The notes under the pieces were generated by a model. The model had not been told where the DNA came from and did no database searches. It was given only the letters and a program-made list of their open reading frames with translations. Made by a program: the position numbers and the translations under genes. Below are positions 32,755 through 41,407 of a stretch of 64,000 nt of DNA, piece after piece (within the stretch, counting starts at the first letter, position 1; every line of letters begins with the position of its first letter). The stretch lies in the NCBI GenBank assembly GCA_947492955.1, contig CANLOV010000004.1:124001-188000 (forward strand), in the 5' to 3' direction. The stretch is from an uncultured Cellulophaga sp. GTDB taxonomy: Bacteria > Bacteroidota > Bacteroidia > Flavobacteriales > Flavobacteriaceae.

Positions 32755-33078
32755 TTATTTTTTCTCTCCAAAAGTTCCAATAATGGGTAATGGAGTAGTT
32801 TTTCCGTTTACAGCATTTAAAATTCCTAAAACAGAAAGTATAAAAGGTGCTAGGTTGGCATAAAATAAAAAGCCTAAACCAGTTAATTGTATAATAAACC
32901 CTAAAATGATGAATAAAAAGATGGCAACAAAAAAAATACGAATAGCCTGTCCTAAATGAAACTTGGTAAATTCATTTTTTAAGCGACCATTAGCCAAATA
33001 GGTAATTATTAAGCCTATTAAGGTAATATAGCTTATAATGGCTAAAAGCTTTCCTTTTTCAATTATACGTGCATCCAT
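32755..33078 (-). CDS. small DUF4870/Tic20-like membrane protein (copy A)
   Basis: 107 residues, about three hydrophobic helices (LLAIISYITLIGLIITYLAN; IFFVAIFLFIILGFIIQLTG; LAPFILSVLGILNAVNG), with FHLGQAIRIF after the first helix as in DUF4870 proteins. A 5-base gap separates it from the dihydroorotase-like gene and 21 bases from its paralogue, so it is operonic with both. Probable inner-membrane protein of unknown role. Confidence 0.72.
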   Translation of the reverse strand: MDARIIEKGKLLAIISYITLIGLIITYLANGRLKNEFTKFHLGQAIRIFFVAIFLFIILGFIIQLTGLGFLFYANLAPFILSVLGILNAVNGKTTPLPIIGTFGEKK

Positions 33079-33083
33079 AAAAA

Positions 33084-34340
33084 TTACTCTAAAACAAGTT
33101 GGTTGTTATTAATAGTTCCGTATACCTTTCCTTTTAACTTTTCGTTTAAAAACAAGCTGTTTTTAGAAGTAGAACTAATCATTGAATTTTCAAATGTATA
33201 TTCAACATCAGGATTAAAAAGGCTTAAGCATGCAGTTGCACCTTCTTCTATTTTTGGAGTATTAATATTATAACGTTCACGACCCTTTGTTAGTAAAGCA
33301 ATAGCGGTTTCGGTACTAACCAATTTGTTTAAAGCTCCAAAAGCACTTTCTAAACCTATAGTTCCGTATGCAGCATTATCAAACTCAATGCGTTTTTCTT
33401 CAATATCAATAGGAGAGTGGTCTGTGGTTACAAAATCTATAACACCATCTTTTATTCCTTTTAATAAAGCTTTTGCATCTTTACTAGTACGTAAAGGAGG
33501 CATTAGTTTAGAGTTAGAATCAAAACCTTCTAATATTTTATCGGTATAAAATAGATTATGTAATGCAACACTGCAGGTAATATTTAACCCTTTTTTCTTA
33601 GCATCGGCTATTAATTTAACAGCATTGGCGCTAGATATTGTAGGAATATGTAGTTTTCCTCCCGTGTATTCTAATATAAATAAATCTCTGGTAATTTGTA
33701 AATCTTCTGCCAAAGCAGGTATTCCTTTTAAACCAAGTTTTGTGGAAACAATACCTTCGTTTACAATTCCTTTGCCCGCAATTTGTTTGTTTAAAGGGAA
33801 GGAAGCAATAAGTCCATTAAAATTTTGCGTGTACTGTAACCCTATTTTTAGGAGGTTTGCGTTGTCTATGGCATTTTTATAATCGTAAAAACCAACCGCA
33901 CCAGCATTTTGCATATCATATAGCTCTGCTAAGTCTACCCCTTTGGCCTTAACCGTTAAAGTACCTAAAGGATAAAGGTTAGTAGCGCTATCCTTAGCAG
34001 CATTTTTTAAGAAAACGATATTAGAACTAGAATCTGGTAAAGGGTTTCCGTTTGGATTTAGAACTAAATCTGTAAAACCGCTAATAGCAGCTGTTTTTAG
34101 TCCGTTTGCAATAGTTTCTCTTTCTTCATAGCCTGGTTCACCAAAACAAACACTACTATCAAACCAGCCTATAGAAACATGTAGATTTTTAAGTGTTATC
34201 GTTTTTATTTTATCATCCTCCTCAATTTTTGCGGCTATTTTGCTAATAATTCCATTTTTAATGAGAATATCTCTCTTTTTTAAATGAAGATTTGCGTTTG
34301 TAGCATCAATAATCTTGGCAGACTTTAAAAGTACATTCAT
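33084..34340 (-). CDS. dihydroorotase-like protein lacking the HxH zinc motif
   Basis: 418 residues from the ATG at 34340, which overlaps the BatA stop by four bases (ATGA) and matches the family N terminus (MNVLLKSAKIID); the longer frame is not real. It has the amidohydrolase layout of PyrC, but where active enzymes carry DxHxHxREPG this protein has WFDSSVCFGEPG, so both first metal-binding His residues are gone. Later sites, LHIPTISS, SVALHNLF and VTTDHSPID, are partly kept. It is therefore probably not a working zinc dihydroorotase and could be a PyrX-type partner or a protein with a new role; a separate active pyrC is expected elsewhere (inference). Confidence 0.85.
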   Translation of the reverse strand: MNVLLKSAKIIDATNANLHLKKRDILIKNGIISKIAAKIEEDDKIKTITLKNLHVSIGWFDSSVCFGEPGYEERETIANGLKTAAISGFTDLVLNPNGNPLPDSSSNIVFLKNAAKDSATNLYPLGTLTVKAKGVDLAELYDMQNAGAVGFYDYKNAIDNANLLKIGLQYTQNFNGLIASFPLNKQIAGKGIVNEGIVSTKLGLKGIPALAEDLQITRDLFILEYTGGKLHIPTISSANAVKLIADAKKKGLNITCSVALHNLFYTDKILEGFDSNSKLMPPLRTSKDAKALLKGIKDGVIDFVTTDHSPIDIEEKRIEFDNAAYGTIGLESAFGALNKLVSTETAIALLTKGRERYNINTPKIEEGATACLSLFNPDVEYTFENSMISSTSKNSLFLNEKLKGKVYGTINNNQLVLE

Positions 34341-36262
34341 TTTAAATATTTTTGGATAAGCACTTCTATACATATAAAAAGTAGCGCAAAAATAATAAAC
34401 CATTTCCAAAGCTTTGTTATACTGGCGTCACTTTCCATTTTATGAAAGAGCGATGCTATTGTATTTTGTTTAGAAATAGCAGCTAAGTTATTAATATCTA
34501 TATAGTTTAAATAACTTTCGTTTTTGATATAATTAAAACTAATGTTTTGAATTTCTTCATCACCATCAATAATGCTGTAATGACCGTTTTTGGTTGGGCT
34601 ATCTGTAAAAGTGAGTCTTACTTTATTGGCAAAAGATTGTTGAATAGGGATAAACTCTTGTTCTTCTTTCTTTATTTTTAAAATATTATCTTTTGCTAAA
34701 TTACGAGAAACATCTATTGTGGAAGTGTTTTTTACGTTGTGATACAGTCGACTTATTTTTAGGCTATTAGAAGCTATATTATAAAGTGTTGGTACAATTA
34801 ATGGGGAGTTCTTAAAATTTGAATTCTCTGAAGCTATTGAAGCTGTAAAAAGATAAAAATTATCAATACCTACCAAAAATGGACTCCCATCTTCATAGGC
34901 TAAAAGCGTTGGAGCAGTGGTCTTAATTTTATAGCTCTTAGAGGTTTTAGGATATTGGAAATTAGTAATATTTTTTTCGAATACATTTTTATATAATGGA
35001 TGCGAAAAAGCAATAGAAGTAATTTTTTTGTCTGATTTAATTTCTTCTATAAAAGAAGTGTTGTAAAAATTACTTGTCAGTTGGTTGTATGAAGCTATAG
35101 AGGTATTATTATCAGGAATTATTAATACACTACCTCCATCATTTACAAAAGCCTTTAAAATGTTTGTAAGTGCATTAGGGATGGAGGTTAACCCATCTAA
35201 TACAATTAGATTGTTTGTATTTAAACTACTATAATCTATGCTTTTATAAGGAGCAATAGTAAGTAAAAATTCGTCTTCTGTAAATAGTTGTTTAAGAAAA
35301 GAGTTTTCCGAGTTAGATATGGCAGTAACTTTTATTTTTTCTTTTGCACCAATAGTAAAAAAGAGTTCGTTATCATATGTTAATCCATTATCTTTTATTT
35401 CAACTTTTCCATTAATTAATTCTTTTTTTTGTATTGAAAATGAAACCTTTGTGATTTTTTTATTGTTAAAATTAGTCGCTGTCTTAGCAATTGGCTTTTT
35501 ATGGTTGTATAAAGAAACAGGGAAAGTTTCATTAGTATTATACGAGCTAGATAGTAGCGCAATTAGTTCTGTAGTTTCGGGTGTGCTACTTACTACATAC
35601 AAACTATCTATACTTATATTTTTTGTTGCTTCTGGTTTTAATTGCACCAAATGTTTATGTAGTGTACTATCTACAGTAATATTTTTAGAAGCTATCGCTT
35701 GCTGAAAATCAGATATTACAATTAATTCCTTAACAGTACTCTCTTTTGTTGTAAATAAAGTTTTTGCTTTTAATGCTATTGCATCTAAAGTTAATTGTTT
35801 TGTAGTATAGTCTGTAGCTAATAAGTTATTCTGAATCTCTTTTACGGTAACATTTCTGTATACATTAGTATTTGTAAATAAGCTAAATGTATTGTTTTTA
35901 GGAATATGCTTTAAAAGTTCTTGTATAGCATTATTTAGCAAGTTTTCATTATTTGCTTTTGCTTGCATGCTAAACGAGTTATCTAAGTAAATAACAGTTT
36001 CTTTTACAGCAAGAGCTGTTTTTTTAGCAAAGAATGGTTGTGCAAAGGCTAAAATTAAAGCAGTTAGTAGCAATAAACGTGTAGCTAATAAAAGCCATTT
36101 TTTTAGCGTATTGCTTTTACGCGACTTAGATTTTACTTTTTGTAAAAATTTTACATTAGTAAAAGGTGTTTTTTTAAACTTACGGAGCTGAAATAAGTGA
36201 ATAAGAATAGGAAGTAGTAGAAGTAATAAAGCCCAAAGGATTTCCGGATGTTTAAACTGCAT
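34337..36262 (-). CDS. BatA-domain membrane protein with VWA-like region
   Basis: 641 residues from the ATG at 36262; a TTG two codons earlier is unlikely. The N terminus FKHPEILWALLLLLLPILIHLFQLRKFKKTPFTNVKFL is the classical BatA (aerotolerance regulator N-terminal) signature, with a second membrane helix (LLLATRLLLLTALILAFAQPFF). A VWA-like domain follows with a MIDAS-type DNSFSM, then a large periplasmic region and a C-terminal helix (WKWFIIFALLFICIEVLI). Function in the family is poorly known; such proteins are scaffolds in the inner membrane. First gene of the five-gene run that leads to the dihydroorotase-like gene, coupled by a four-base overlap. Confidence 0.87.
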   Translation of the reverse strand: MQFKHPEILWALLLLLLPILIHLFQLRKFKKTPFTNVKFLQKVKSKSRKSNTLKKWLLLATRLLLLTALILAFAQPFFAKKTALAVKETVIYLDNSFSMQAKANNENLLNNAIQELLKHIPKNNTFSLFTNTNVYRNVTVKEIQNNLLATDYTTKQLTLDAIALKAKTLFTTKESTVKELIVISDFQQAIASKNITVDSTLHKHLVQLKPEATKNISIDSLYVVSSTPETTELIALLSSSYNTNETFPVSLYNHKKPIAKTATNFNNKKITKVSFSIQKKELINGKVEIKDNGLTYDNELFFTIGAKEKIKVTAISNSENSFLKQLFTEDEFLLTIAPYKSIDYSSLNTNNLIVLDGLTSIPNALTNILKAFVNDGGSVLIIPDNNTSIASYNQLTSNFYNTSFIEEIKSDKKITSIAFSHPLYKNVFEKNITNFQYPKTSKSYKIKTTAPTLLAYEDGSPFLVGIDNFYLFTASIASENSNFKNSPLIVPTLYNIASNSLKISRLYHNVKNTSTIDVSRNLAKDNILKIKKEEQEFIPIQQSFANKVRLTFTDSPTKNGHYSIIDGDEEIQNISFNYIKNESYLNYIDINNLAAISKQNTIASLFHKMESDASITKLWKWFIIFALLFICIEVLIQKYLK

Positions 36263-36456
36263 TCCCAATTTTAATTTTTCAAATATAATTAAAACGCTAA
36301 GAATTGAGATAAAATTTGAATTTATATCTAAAAGTATTATTTTTAAAATATTTAATTACTAGAATTCTTAGAAACAATTTTTAAGTTTTATTAACATTTA
36401 AAGACGCAACCATTAGAGTATAAGTTCATCCTAAGTAAAATGAAAAATTTCCTACT

Positions 36457-37632
36457 ATGCGTGTTTTAACAAAACTATTTTCCTTAAGCCTTTTTATTAT
36501 TTTCTTTTCTTGCGATGGAGAATCTATAACATCTGGAGAATCTTCTGAGGAATTTTCAAAAGATATATCAACTTCTGATACAGGTGGGAGTGATGGTGGA
36601 GGAAATGGTCAAGGTCAAGGAGGTCAGTCTGGTTTAATAACGGCAGCTGAATGGAATGATAAAGCTAATTGGAGTTTTTGGAACGATTTATTAAACAGTA
36701 AAGATTATGCTAAAATGCCGGAGTATTGGGGATTTTACACCAATAATAAAATATCTGTAAAAATAACTAGTAATGCTATTCCTGTTGTTAATGCAAAAGT
36801 AGAGTTATTAAGAAATGGAGAACTTATATGGACTTCTATAACAGATAACTTGGGCGAATCTGAATTGTGGGCTGGTTTATACCAAAAAGAACAGGAAGTA
36901 AAATATGAGGATTTAGTATTAAAAATAAATGATGAAGTTGTTTCAGCTACTCTGACTAAGGAAATTAATGAAATAGCAATTAATACGAGTACAGTAGATT
37001 TAAATAAAGTAGAAATAGCATATTTAGTTGATGCAACAGGCTCTATGAGTGATGAATTAGAGTTTTTGAAGGCCGATTTAAAAAGTGTAATTAAAAAAGT
37101 AGAAGAAGAAAATACTGCTATTAATATATTAACTTCAACAGTATTTTATAGAGACAAAGGAGATGACTATTTGGTGAAAAAATCAGACTTTACAAGTGAT
37201 ATTGATAATACGATTCAATTTATAAATGAACAAAGTGCCGCTGGAGGAGGAGATTTTCCTGAAGCAGTACATACAGCTTTAGATACCGGAATAAATGAAT
37301 TGCAATGGTCTACAAATGCTAAAACAAGAATTACCTTTTTATTGTTAGATGCTCCTCCACATCATACAACAAATATAAAGCAGAATATTCAGGATGTAAT
37401 AAAAACAGCATCAGAAAAAGGAGTTAAGGTTATTCCTATAACAGCAAGTGGTATAGATAAGGAAACAGAGTTTTTAATGCGTTTTTTAGCAATTTCTACT
37501 AATGGTACCTATGTTTTTATAACTAATGATAGTGGTATAGGAAACGACCATTTAGAAGCTAGTGTTGGGGAATATCAAGTAGAAAAATTAAATGATTTAA
37601 TGGTACGCTTAATTAAAAAGTATTCCGAGTAA
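36457..37632 (+). CDS. VWA-domain lipoprotein
   Basis: 391 residues with a lipoprotein signal (LFSLSLFIIFFSCDG), then a low-complexity Gly/Ser/Asp/Gln-rich linker (TGGSDGGGNGQGQGGQ), a region of about 120 residues of Ig/transthyretin-like character (IPVVNAKVELLRNGELIW), and a VWA domain with a MIDAS motif DATGSMSDE and the later TFLLLDAPPHH segment. It should sit in the outer membrane or on the surface and bind metal and partner proteins. Monocistronic; convergent with the GT2 gene, stops 9 bases apart. No partner can be named. Confidence 0.8.
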   Translation: MRVLTKLFSLSLFIIFFSCDGESITSGESSEEFSKDISTSDTGGSDGGGNGQGQGGQSGLITAAEWNDKANWSFWNDLLNSKDYAKMPEYWGFYTNNKISVKITSNAIPVVNAKVELLRNGELIWTSITDNLGESELWAGLYQKEQEVKYEDLVLKINDEVVSATLTKEINEIAINTSTVDLNKVEIAYLVDATGSMSDELEFLKADLKSVIKKVEEENTAINILTSTVFYRDKGDDYLVKKSDFTSDIDNTIQFINEQSAAGGGDFPEAVHTALDTGINELQWSTNAKTRITFLLLDAPPHHTTNIKQNIQDVIKTASEKGVKVIPITASGIDKETEFLMRFLAISTNGTYVFITNDSGIGNDHLEASVGEYQVEKLNDLMVRLIKKYSE

Positions 37633-37641
37633 AATAGTTTA

Positions 37642-38649
37642 TCAACAAAAGAAAAAGTAATCTTTCATATTGATTTGCTTTAAGTTACTTAGATAATCTT
37701 TGATAAAAGTTTGTGCTTCTTCGTTAGCAACCGTAATAATAGTTTGGCAATTTTGTAATTGTTCTAGAGTGGTGTAGTGTTGCATTTTTTTGCCGTAGAT
37801 ATCTTTTCCAATTTTATTCTCGTTATCGCATAACCAGTAAAACGCTATATTTTTGTTTAGTAGCATTTTTGCAATACTTTTTCCTTTATTACCCGCTCCC
37901 CAAACTACTAAAGGTCTATTTACATCATAATTAAGTTTAAGAAAGTAATGTGCTTTAATATCTAAAAAATAGTTTTGCGCATAATGTTCGCTGGTACGAG
38001 AGGTACGCGTATCATAATCTCTCCAGAGGTGTAACTTTTCATTACAAGGAATACACTGTAAATTATTTTCATAAAAACGGAAGGCTAAATCGTAATCTTC
38101 TGGATAACGGTTGGGAGTAAAACCACCAGAGTTTTCAAAATCTTCTTTATAAACCATCCAACAAGGAGATGGTATAGTACATTCCTTGTATATTTCTGTA
38201 TAATTATTTCCGATTGCGGTAAGTTTGTTTAGCCACTTTTCATAACGCTCGTATCCGTTACTAATACCTTTGGCAGAGAAATAAGATACTTGCCCCACAG
38301 CAATATGTTTTTTTCCATGCTCTAAAAGGCTTTTTAGCATTATTTCTAGCTTATTAGGCGTCATTATATCATCAGAGTCCATTCGTGTAATAAAGTCCCC
38401 TTTACAATGTAAATAAGCCATACGTAATGCTTCTATAATACCACTACCTGTATTAGTGTACACATTAATTCTAGACTCTTTGCTAGCATATGCGTTCATA
38501 ATTTCCAAACTATTATCTGTAGAACTATCATTAATAGCTATTAGTTCCCAGTTTGTATAAGACTGATTTTGAATAGAATTGATACACTCTGGTAGATACT
38601 CTGCTGTATTTTTAAACGGAATTAGGATACTTACGAGCGGTTGTTGCAT
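37642..38649 (-). CDS. GT2 family glycosyltransferase with extra Rossmann-like C terminus
   Basis: 335 residues. The N-terminal 220 residues are a GT-A domain of family 2: SILIPFKNTAEYLPECINSIQNQSY, then DSSTDNS, and the DxD motif in RMDSDDIMTP. The C-terminal 90 residues form an additional domain (RPLVVWGAGNKGKSIAKMLLNKNIAFYWLCDN), with a GxGxxG-like nucleotide-binding pattern, seen in some flavobacterial GT2 proteins. Transfers a sugar in surface polysaccharide or glycolipid synthesis; substrate unknown. 48 bases downstream of the SGNH hydrolase gene on the same strand. Confidence 0.85.
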   Translation of the reverse strand: MQQPLVSILIPFKNTAEYLPECINSIQNQSYTNWELIAINDSSTDNSLEIMNAYASKESRINVYTNTGSGIIEALRMAYLHCKGDFITRMDSDDIMTPNKLEIMLKSLLEHGKKHIAVGQVSYFSAKGISNGYERYEKWLNKLTAIGNNYTEIYKECTIPSPCWMVYKEDFENSGGFTPNRYPEDYDLAFRFYENNLQCIPCNEKLHLWRDYDTRTSRTSEHYAQNYFLDIKAHYFLKLNYDVNRPLVVWGAGNKGKSIAKMLLNKNIAFYWLCDNENKIGKDIYGKKMQHYTTLEQLQNCQTIITVANEEAQTFIKDYLSNLKQINMKDYFFFC

Positions 38650-38697
38650 GGTTGCAAGGTACTAGAATTATAGAAACTCATTAAAAATTTTAGTTTC

Positions 38698-39420
38698 TTA
38701 ATTTTTGTTTAGGGTAATTTTAATAGCCTCTTCGGCTAAAGGAGCCATAATTTTATATCCTTCAGCGTTTGGATGAAGCCCATCATAAGTGTAAGCTTCT
38801 TTAAGTCCGTTTTTAGCATCTACCATTGATGAATAATAATCTAGATAAAAAATATCATTTTTTAACGCATATTCTTTTAAAGCAGCATTAAGAGCTATTA
38901 CTTTATTAGCTGGTTTTAGATGTTTTTTTGATTGAAAACTAAACACTGGTAATACTGAGCATAGTATAACTTTAATGCCATTGGTTTTAGCTAATTGAGC
39001 CATTGAAAAAATATTGTCTTCTATCATTTTTTGTGTAGTGGGACCCGTATTTTCAGCAATATCATTTACTCCTGCTAATATTACAACAATTTCTGGTTCT
39101 AAATCTATTACATCTTGTTTAAACCTTAGTAGCATTTGCGGTGTAGTTTGCCCACTAATTCCTCTGTTTATATACAATGGGTTTTTAAAAAAATATGGCT
39201 GGTGTGTATTCCAAAATTCAGTAATAGAATTACCCATAAAAACAACCCTGTTTACTTTGCTTTTAGAACTATCAATGTTTAAATTTTCTGTTTGGTATTT
39301 TTTTAAATTAGCCCAATCCAAATGATTAAATTTCGCTGGCTTTTTCTTTAATAACACAAAAATTAATATACTAATGCATATAATTGCTATTATGATAATA
39401 ATTAGTCCCGAATTTTTCAT
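38698..39420 (-). CDS. SGNH/GDSL-type hydrolase
   Basis: 240 residues with an N-terminal membrane anchor (LIIIIIAIICISILIFVLL). The catalytic Ser is in block I as FMGNSITEFW (GNS instead of GDS), block II is INRGISGQTTPQML, block III LAGVNDIAEN, and block V has the Asp-His pair in YDGLHPNAEGYKIM. These enzymes cleave ester or acetyl groups from sugars or lipids. It is probably anchored in the inner membrane with the domain outside. Same strand as the GT2 gene, so they may share a transcript. Confidence 0.88.
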   Translation of the reverse strand: MKNSGLIIIIIAIICISILIFVLLKKKPAKFNHLDWANLKKYQTENLNIDSSKSKVNRVVFMGNSITEFWNTHQPYFFKNPLYINRGISGQTTPQMLLRFKQDVIDLEPEIVVILAGVNDIAENTGPTTQKMIEDNIFSMAQLAKTNGIKVILCSVLPVFSFQSKKHLKPANKVIALNAALKEYALKNDIFYLDYYSSMVDAKNGLKEAYTYDGLHPNAEGYKIMAPLAEEAIKITLNKN

Positions 39421-39504
39421 TTTATAATGAATACTGATTGCTAGTATGGCACTAAATATAGTTAATCTTTAAGAGTTATAGCACTTGTTCTTTATTTGGA
39501 CATA

Positions 39505-39547
39505 AGAAAATAGCCTGTTTAAAGATTAGTACGTTCTTTAACAGGCT
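39505..39547 (-). terminator. terminator of the peroxidase/PhoX-like operon
   Basis: AGCCTGTT plus AAAGA (39512-39525) pair with TCTTTAACAGGCT (39535-39547), one bulged base. On the minus strand the hairpin is followed by a T-rich tail. Confidence 0.7.
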
Positions 39548-39576
39548 CAGATTAACTATTTTTTATTTGCGATAAA

Positions 39577-41400
39577 CTAATTTAAAACCTCTATTTCAGA
39601 ACTATCGGTTAATGTTTTTAAAAACAAAATTAAATCTGTTTGTTCGTCTTTAGATAAATTTAAAGGGTCTGGAGGTAAGGTTTGTAATTCTAAATCTATG
39701 CCTATGCCAGCACCGCCACCTCTGTTATAAAAATCTATGACTTCTTCTAGTGTTGTGTATACACCATTATGCATATATGGTGCTGTAAGTTCAATATTTC
39801 TTACGGTAGGCGTTTTAAAGAAATGCTTACGCTCTTCTGTTTTATAAAAGTTATAGCGACCTAAATCTGTATCTACAATAGCGTTAATGGTATCATTTTT
39901 TATAGGCACTCCTAATAATTCCATTTCGGTATCTTTATACAAAGTAGGTACAGTACCATTAAAAACAGGAGCAAAGTGGCAAGTAGCACATTTAGCTTTA
40001 CCCATAAATAGGTTAAACCCATTTATTTCGCGAGTGGTTAATGAATTTTCTTGGTTATTAATGTTTTTATCGAACTTAGAATTAAACTTATTTAAACTTC
40101 TAATATAGGCTGCAATAGAATTGCGTACGGTATAGTCTGTAATTTCTCCTTTATAAATACTATCGAATTTTGCTTTGTATTTTTGATTCTCTTGAGCTAC
40201 TTTTTGTAGTGTTTCCAAATTGGTGTGGAATTCCGAATCGTTTTCTACAACAGCAACAATTTGCCCTTCTAAACTGCCTGCTCTATTATCATAAAAGAAA
40301 TTTTGTTGTAATGCGGCATAGCTTAAGGTAGGACTATTACGTACTTGCCCTTTAGCTTTTACTAAACCATCTGTAAAAGCTTTACTTTTTATATGGCAGG
40401 TAGCGCAACTCATACTACCATCTTTAGATAAGCCTTTATCGTTAAATAGTTTTCTCCCTAAATCTACTAACTCCTTAGAAGATTCTATATTTTTTATATC
40501 TGAATAATATTTTACATTAAAAGTGGTATTAGAAAAGAGTGAAACGGCATCGTTTTCTATAGCTAATGTAAAAGGAAATTTAGTATTCCAATCGGTTACG
40601 GTTTTGTTAAACAAATTTAATTGTTTGTGCGTATGGTTTTTAATGAATGTAAACCTGTTAAAGCTTTTAAAATCAGAATTTTCAAGGCTTTTAATTGTTG
40701 CCGCTATTTCTGTTTGCCAAGTAGTATATAAAGCATTGTCTGTAAACTCATTTTTTGCCAATTTTAAATAATTAGCTAAACTTTTGTACACAATAATTGC
40801 TTCTGGGAGCGATTGTTCTAAAACAGGAGAATCGAACCCAGTAATGCCAGTTTGCGAAACTCTTAAAAAAGCATCTCTTAATAACCATAAAAAGTGATGG
40901 TTTTTAAAGTAAGTAAGCTGGGTGTTTTTTTCTATTAATTTTAAACGGTTACGAATTAGTTCTGCCGTTTTTTTAATCTTTAAAGTGTCTAAATTTTCAG
41001 TGTATATTTCTTCTTCTAGTACCTGAAAACTTTTAGGATTCATTATTTTAATATTGGTAAGGTCTTCTTCTTCAACCTTTAAAATATTTGGAGCATTTAA
41101 GAACTTATAATTTTCGGCATGATGAAAAGCCATAATAGGCTCCATTTGTTTAAAAATAGCTCTAGATTTTAAATAGTATTTTTCTAAAGCTGTTTTAGTA
41201 GTACTTTTAGATAAGCTATCTACATATGTCTGACATTCTATTAATTCTTGAATGTATTTTTTTTCAATTTTTTGACCTAAAGTTGTAGTAACTTTTTGGT
41301 CTTCTTTCTTTACCTCATTACAGGATATAATAGATAAAGCAAAGAGGCTTATGCTAGCATAAACCCCTTTTTTTATAGTATTTGTATAATATTTTGTCAT
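39577..41400 (-). CDS. di-haem cytochrome c peroxidase / MauG-family lipoprotein
   Basis: 607 residues with a lipoprotein signal (ISLFALSIISCNE). Two c-type haem-binding motifs, CATCHIKSKAF and CATCHFAPVF, in the C-terminal half identify the bacterial di-haem peroxidase/MauG family. The N-terminal 290 residues are extra compared with a plain peroxidase and are rich in helices; part resembles the imelysin-like N terminus found in some Bacteroidota peroxidases, though this is not certain. It would reduce hydrogen peroxide or oxidise a protein in the periplasm or on the outer membrane. It lies 7 bases after the PhoX-like gene. Confidence 0.88.
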   Translation of the reverse strand: MTKYYTNTIKKGVYASISLFALSIISCNEVKKEDQKVTTTLGQKIEKKYIQELIECQTYVDSLSKSTTKTALEKYYLKSRAIFKQMEPIMAFHHAENYKFLNAPNILKVEEEDLTNIKIMNPKSFQVLEEEIYTENLDTLKIKKTAELIRNRLKLIEKNTQLTYFKNHHFLWLLRDAFLRVSQTGITGFDSPVLEQSLPEAIIVYKSLANYLKLAKNEFTDNALYTTWQTEIAATIKSLENSDFKSFNRFTFIKNHTHKQLNLFNKTVTDWNTKFPFTLAIENDAVSLFSNTTFNVKYYSDIKNIESSKELVDLGRKLFNDKGLSKDGSMSCATCHIKSKAFTDGLVKAKGQVRNSPTLSYAALQQNFFYDNRAGSLEGQIVAVVENDSEFHTNLETLQKVAQENQKYKAKFDSIYKGEITDYTVRNSIAAYIRSLNKFNSKFDKNINNQENSLTTREINGFNLFMGKAKCATCHFAPVFNGTVPTLYKDTEMELLGVPIKNDTINAIVDTDLGRYNFYKTEERKHFFKTPTVRNIELTAPYMHNGVYTTLEEVIDFYNRGGGAGIGIDLELQTLPPDPLNLSKDEQTDLILFLKTLTDSSEIEVLN

Positions 41401-41407
41401 CTAAAGC

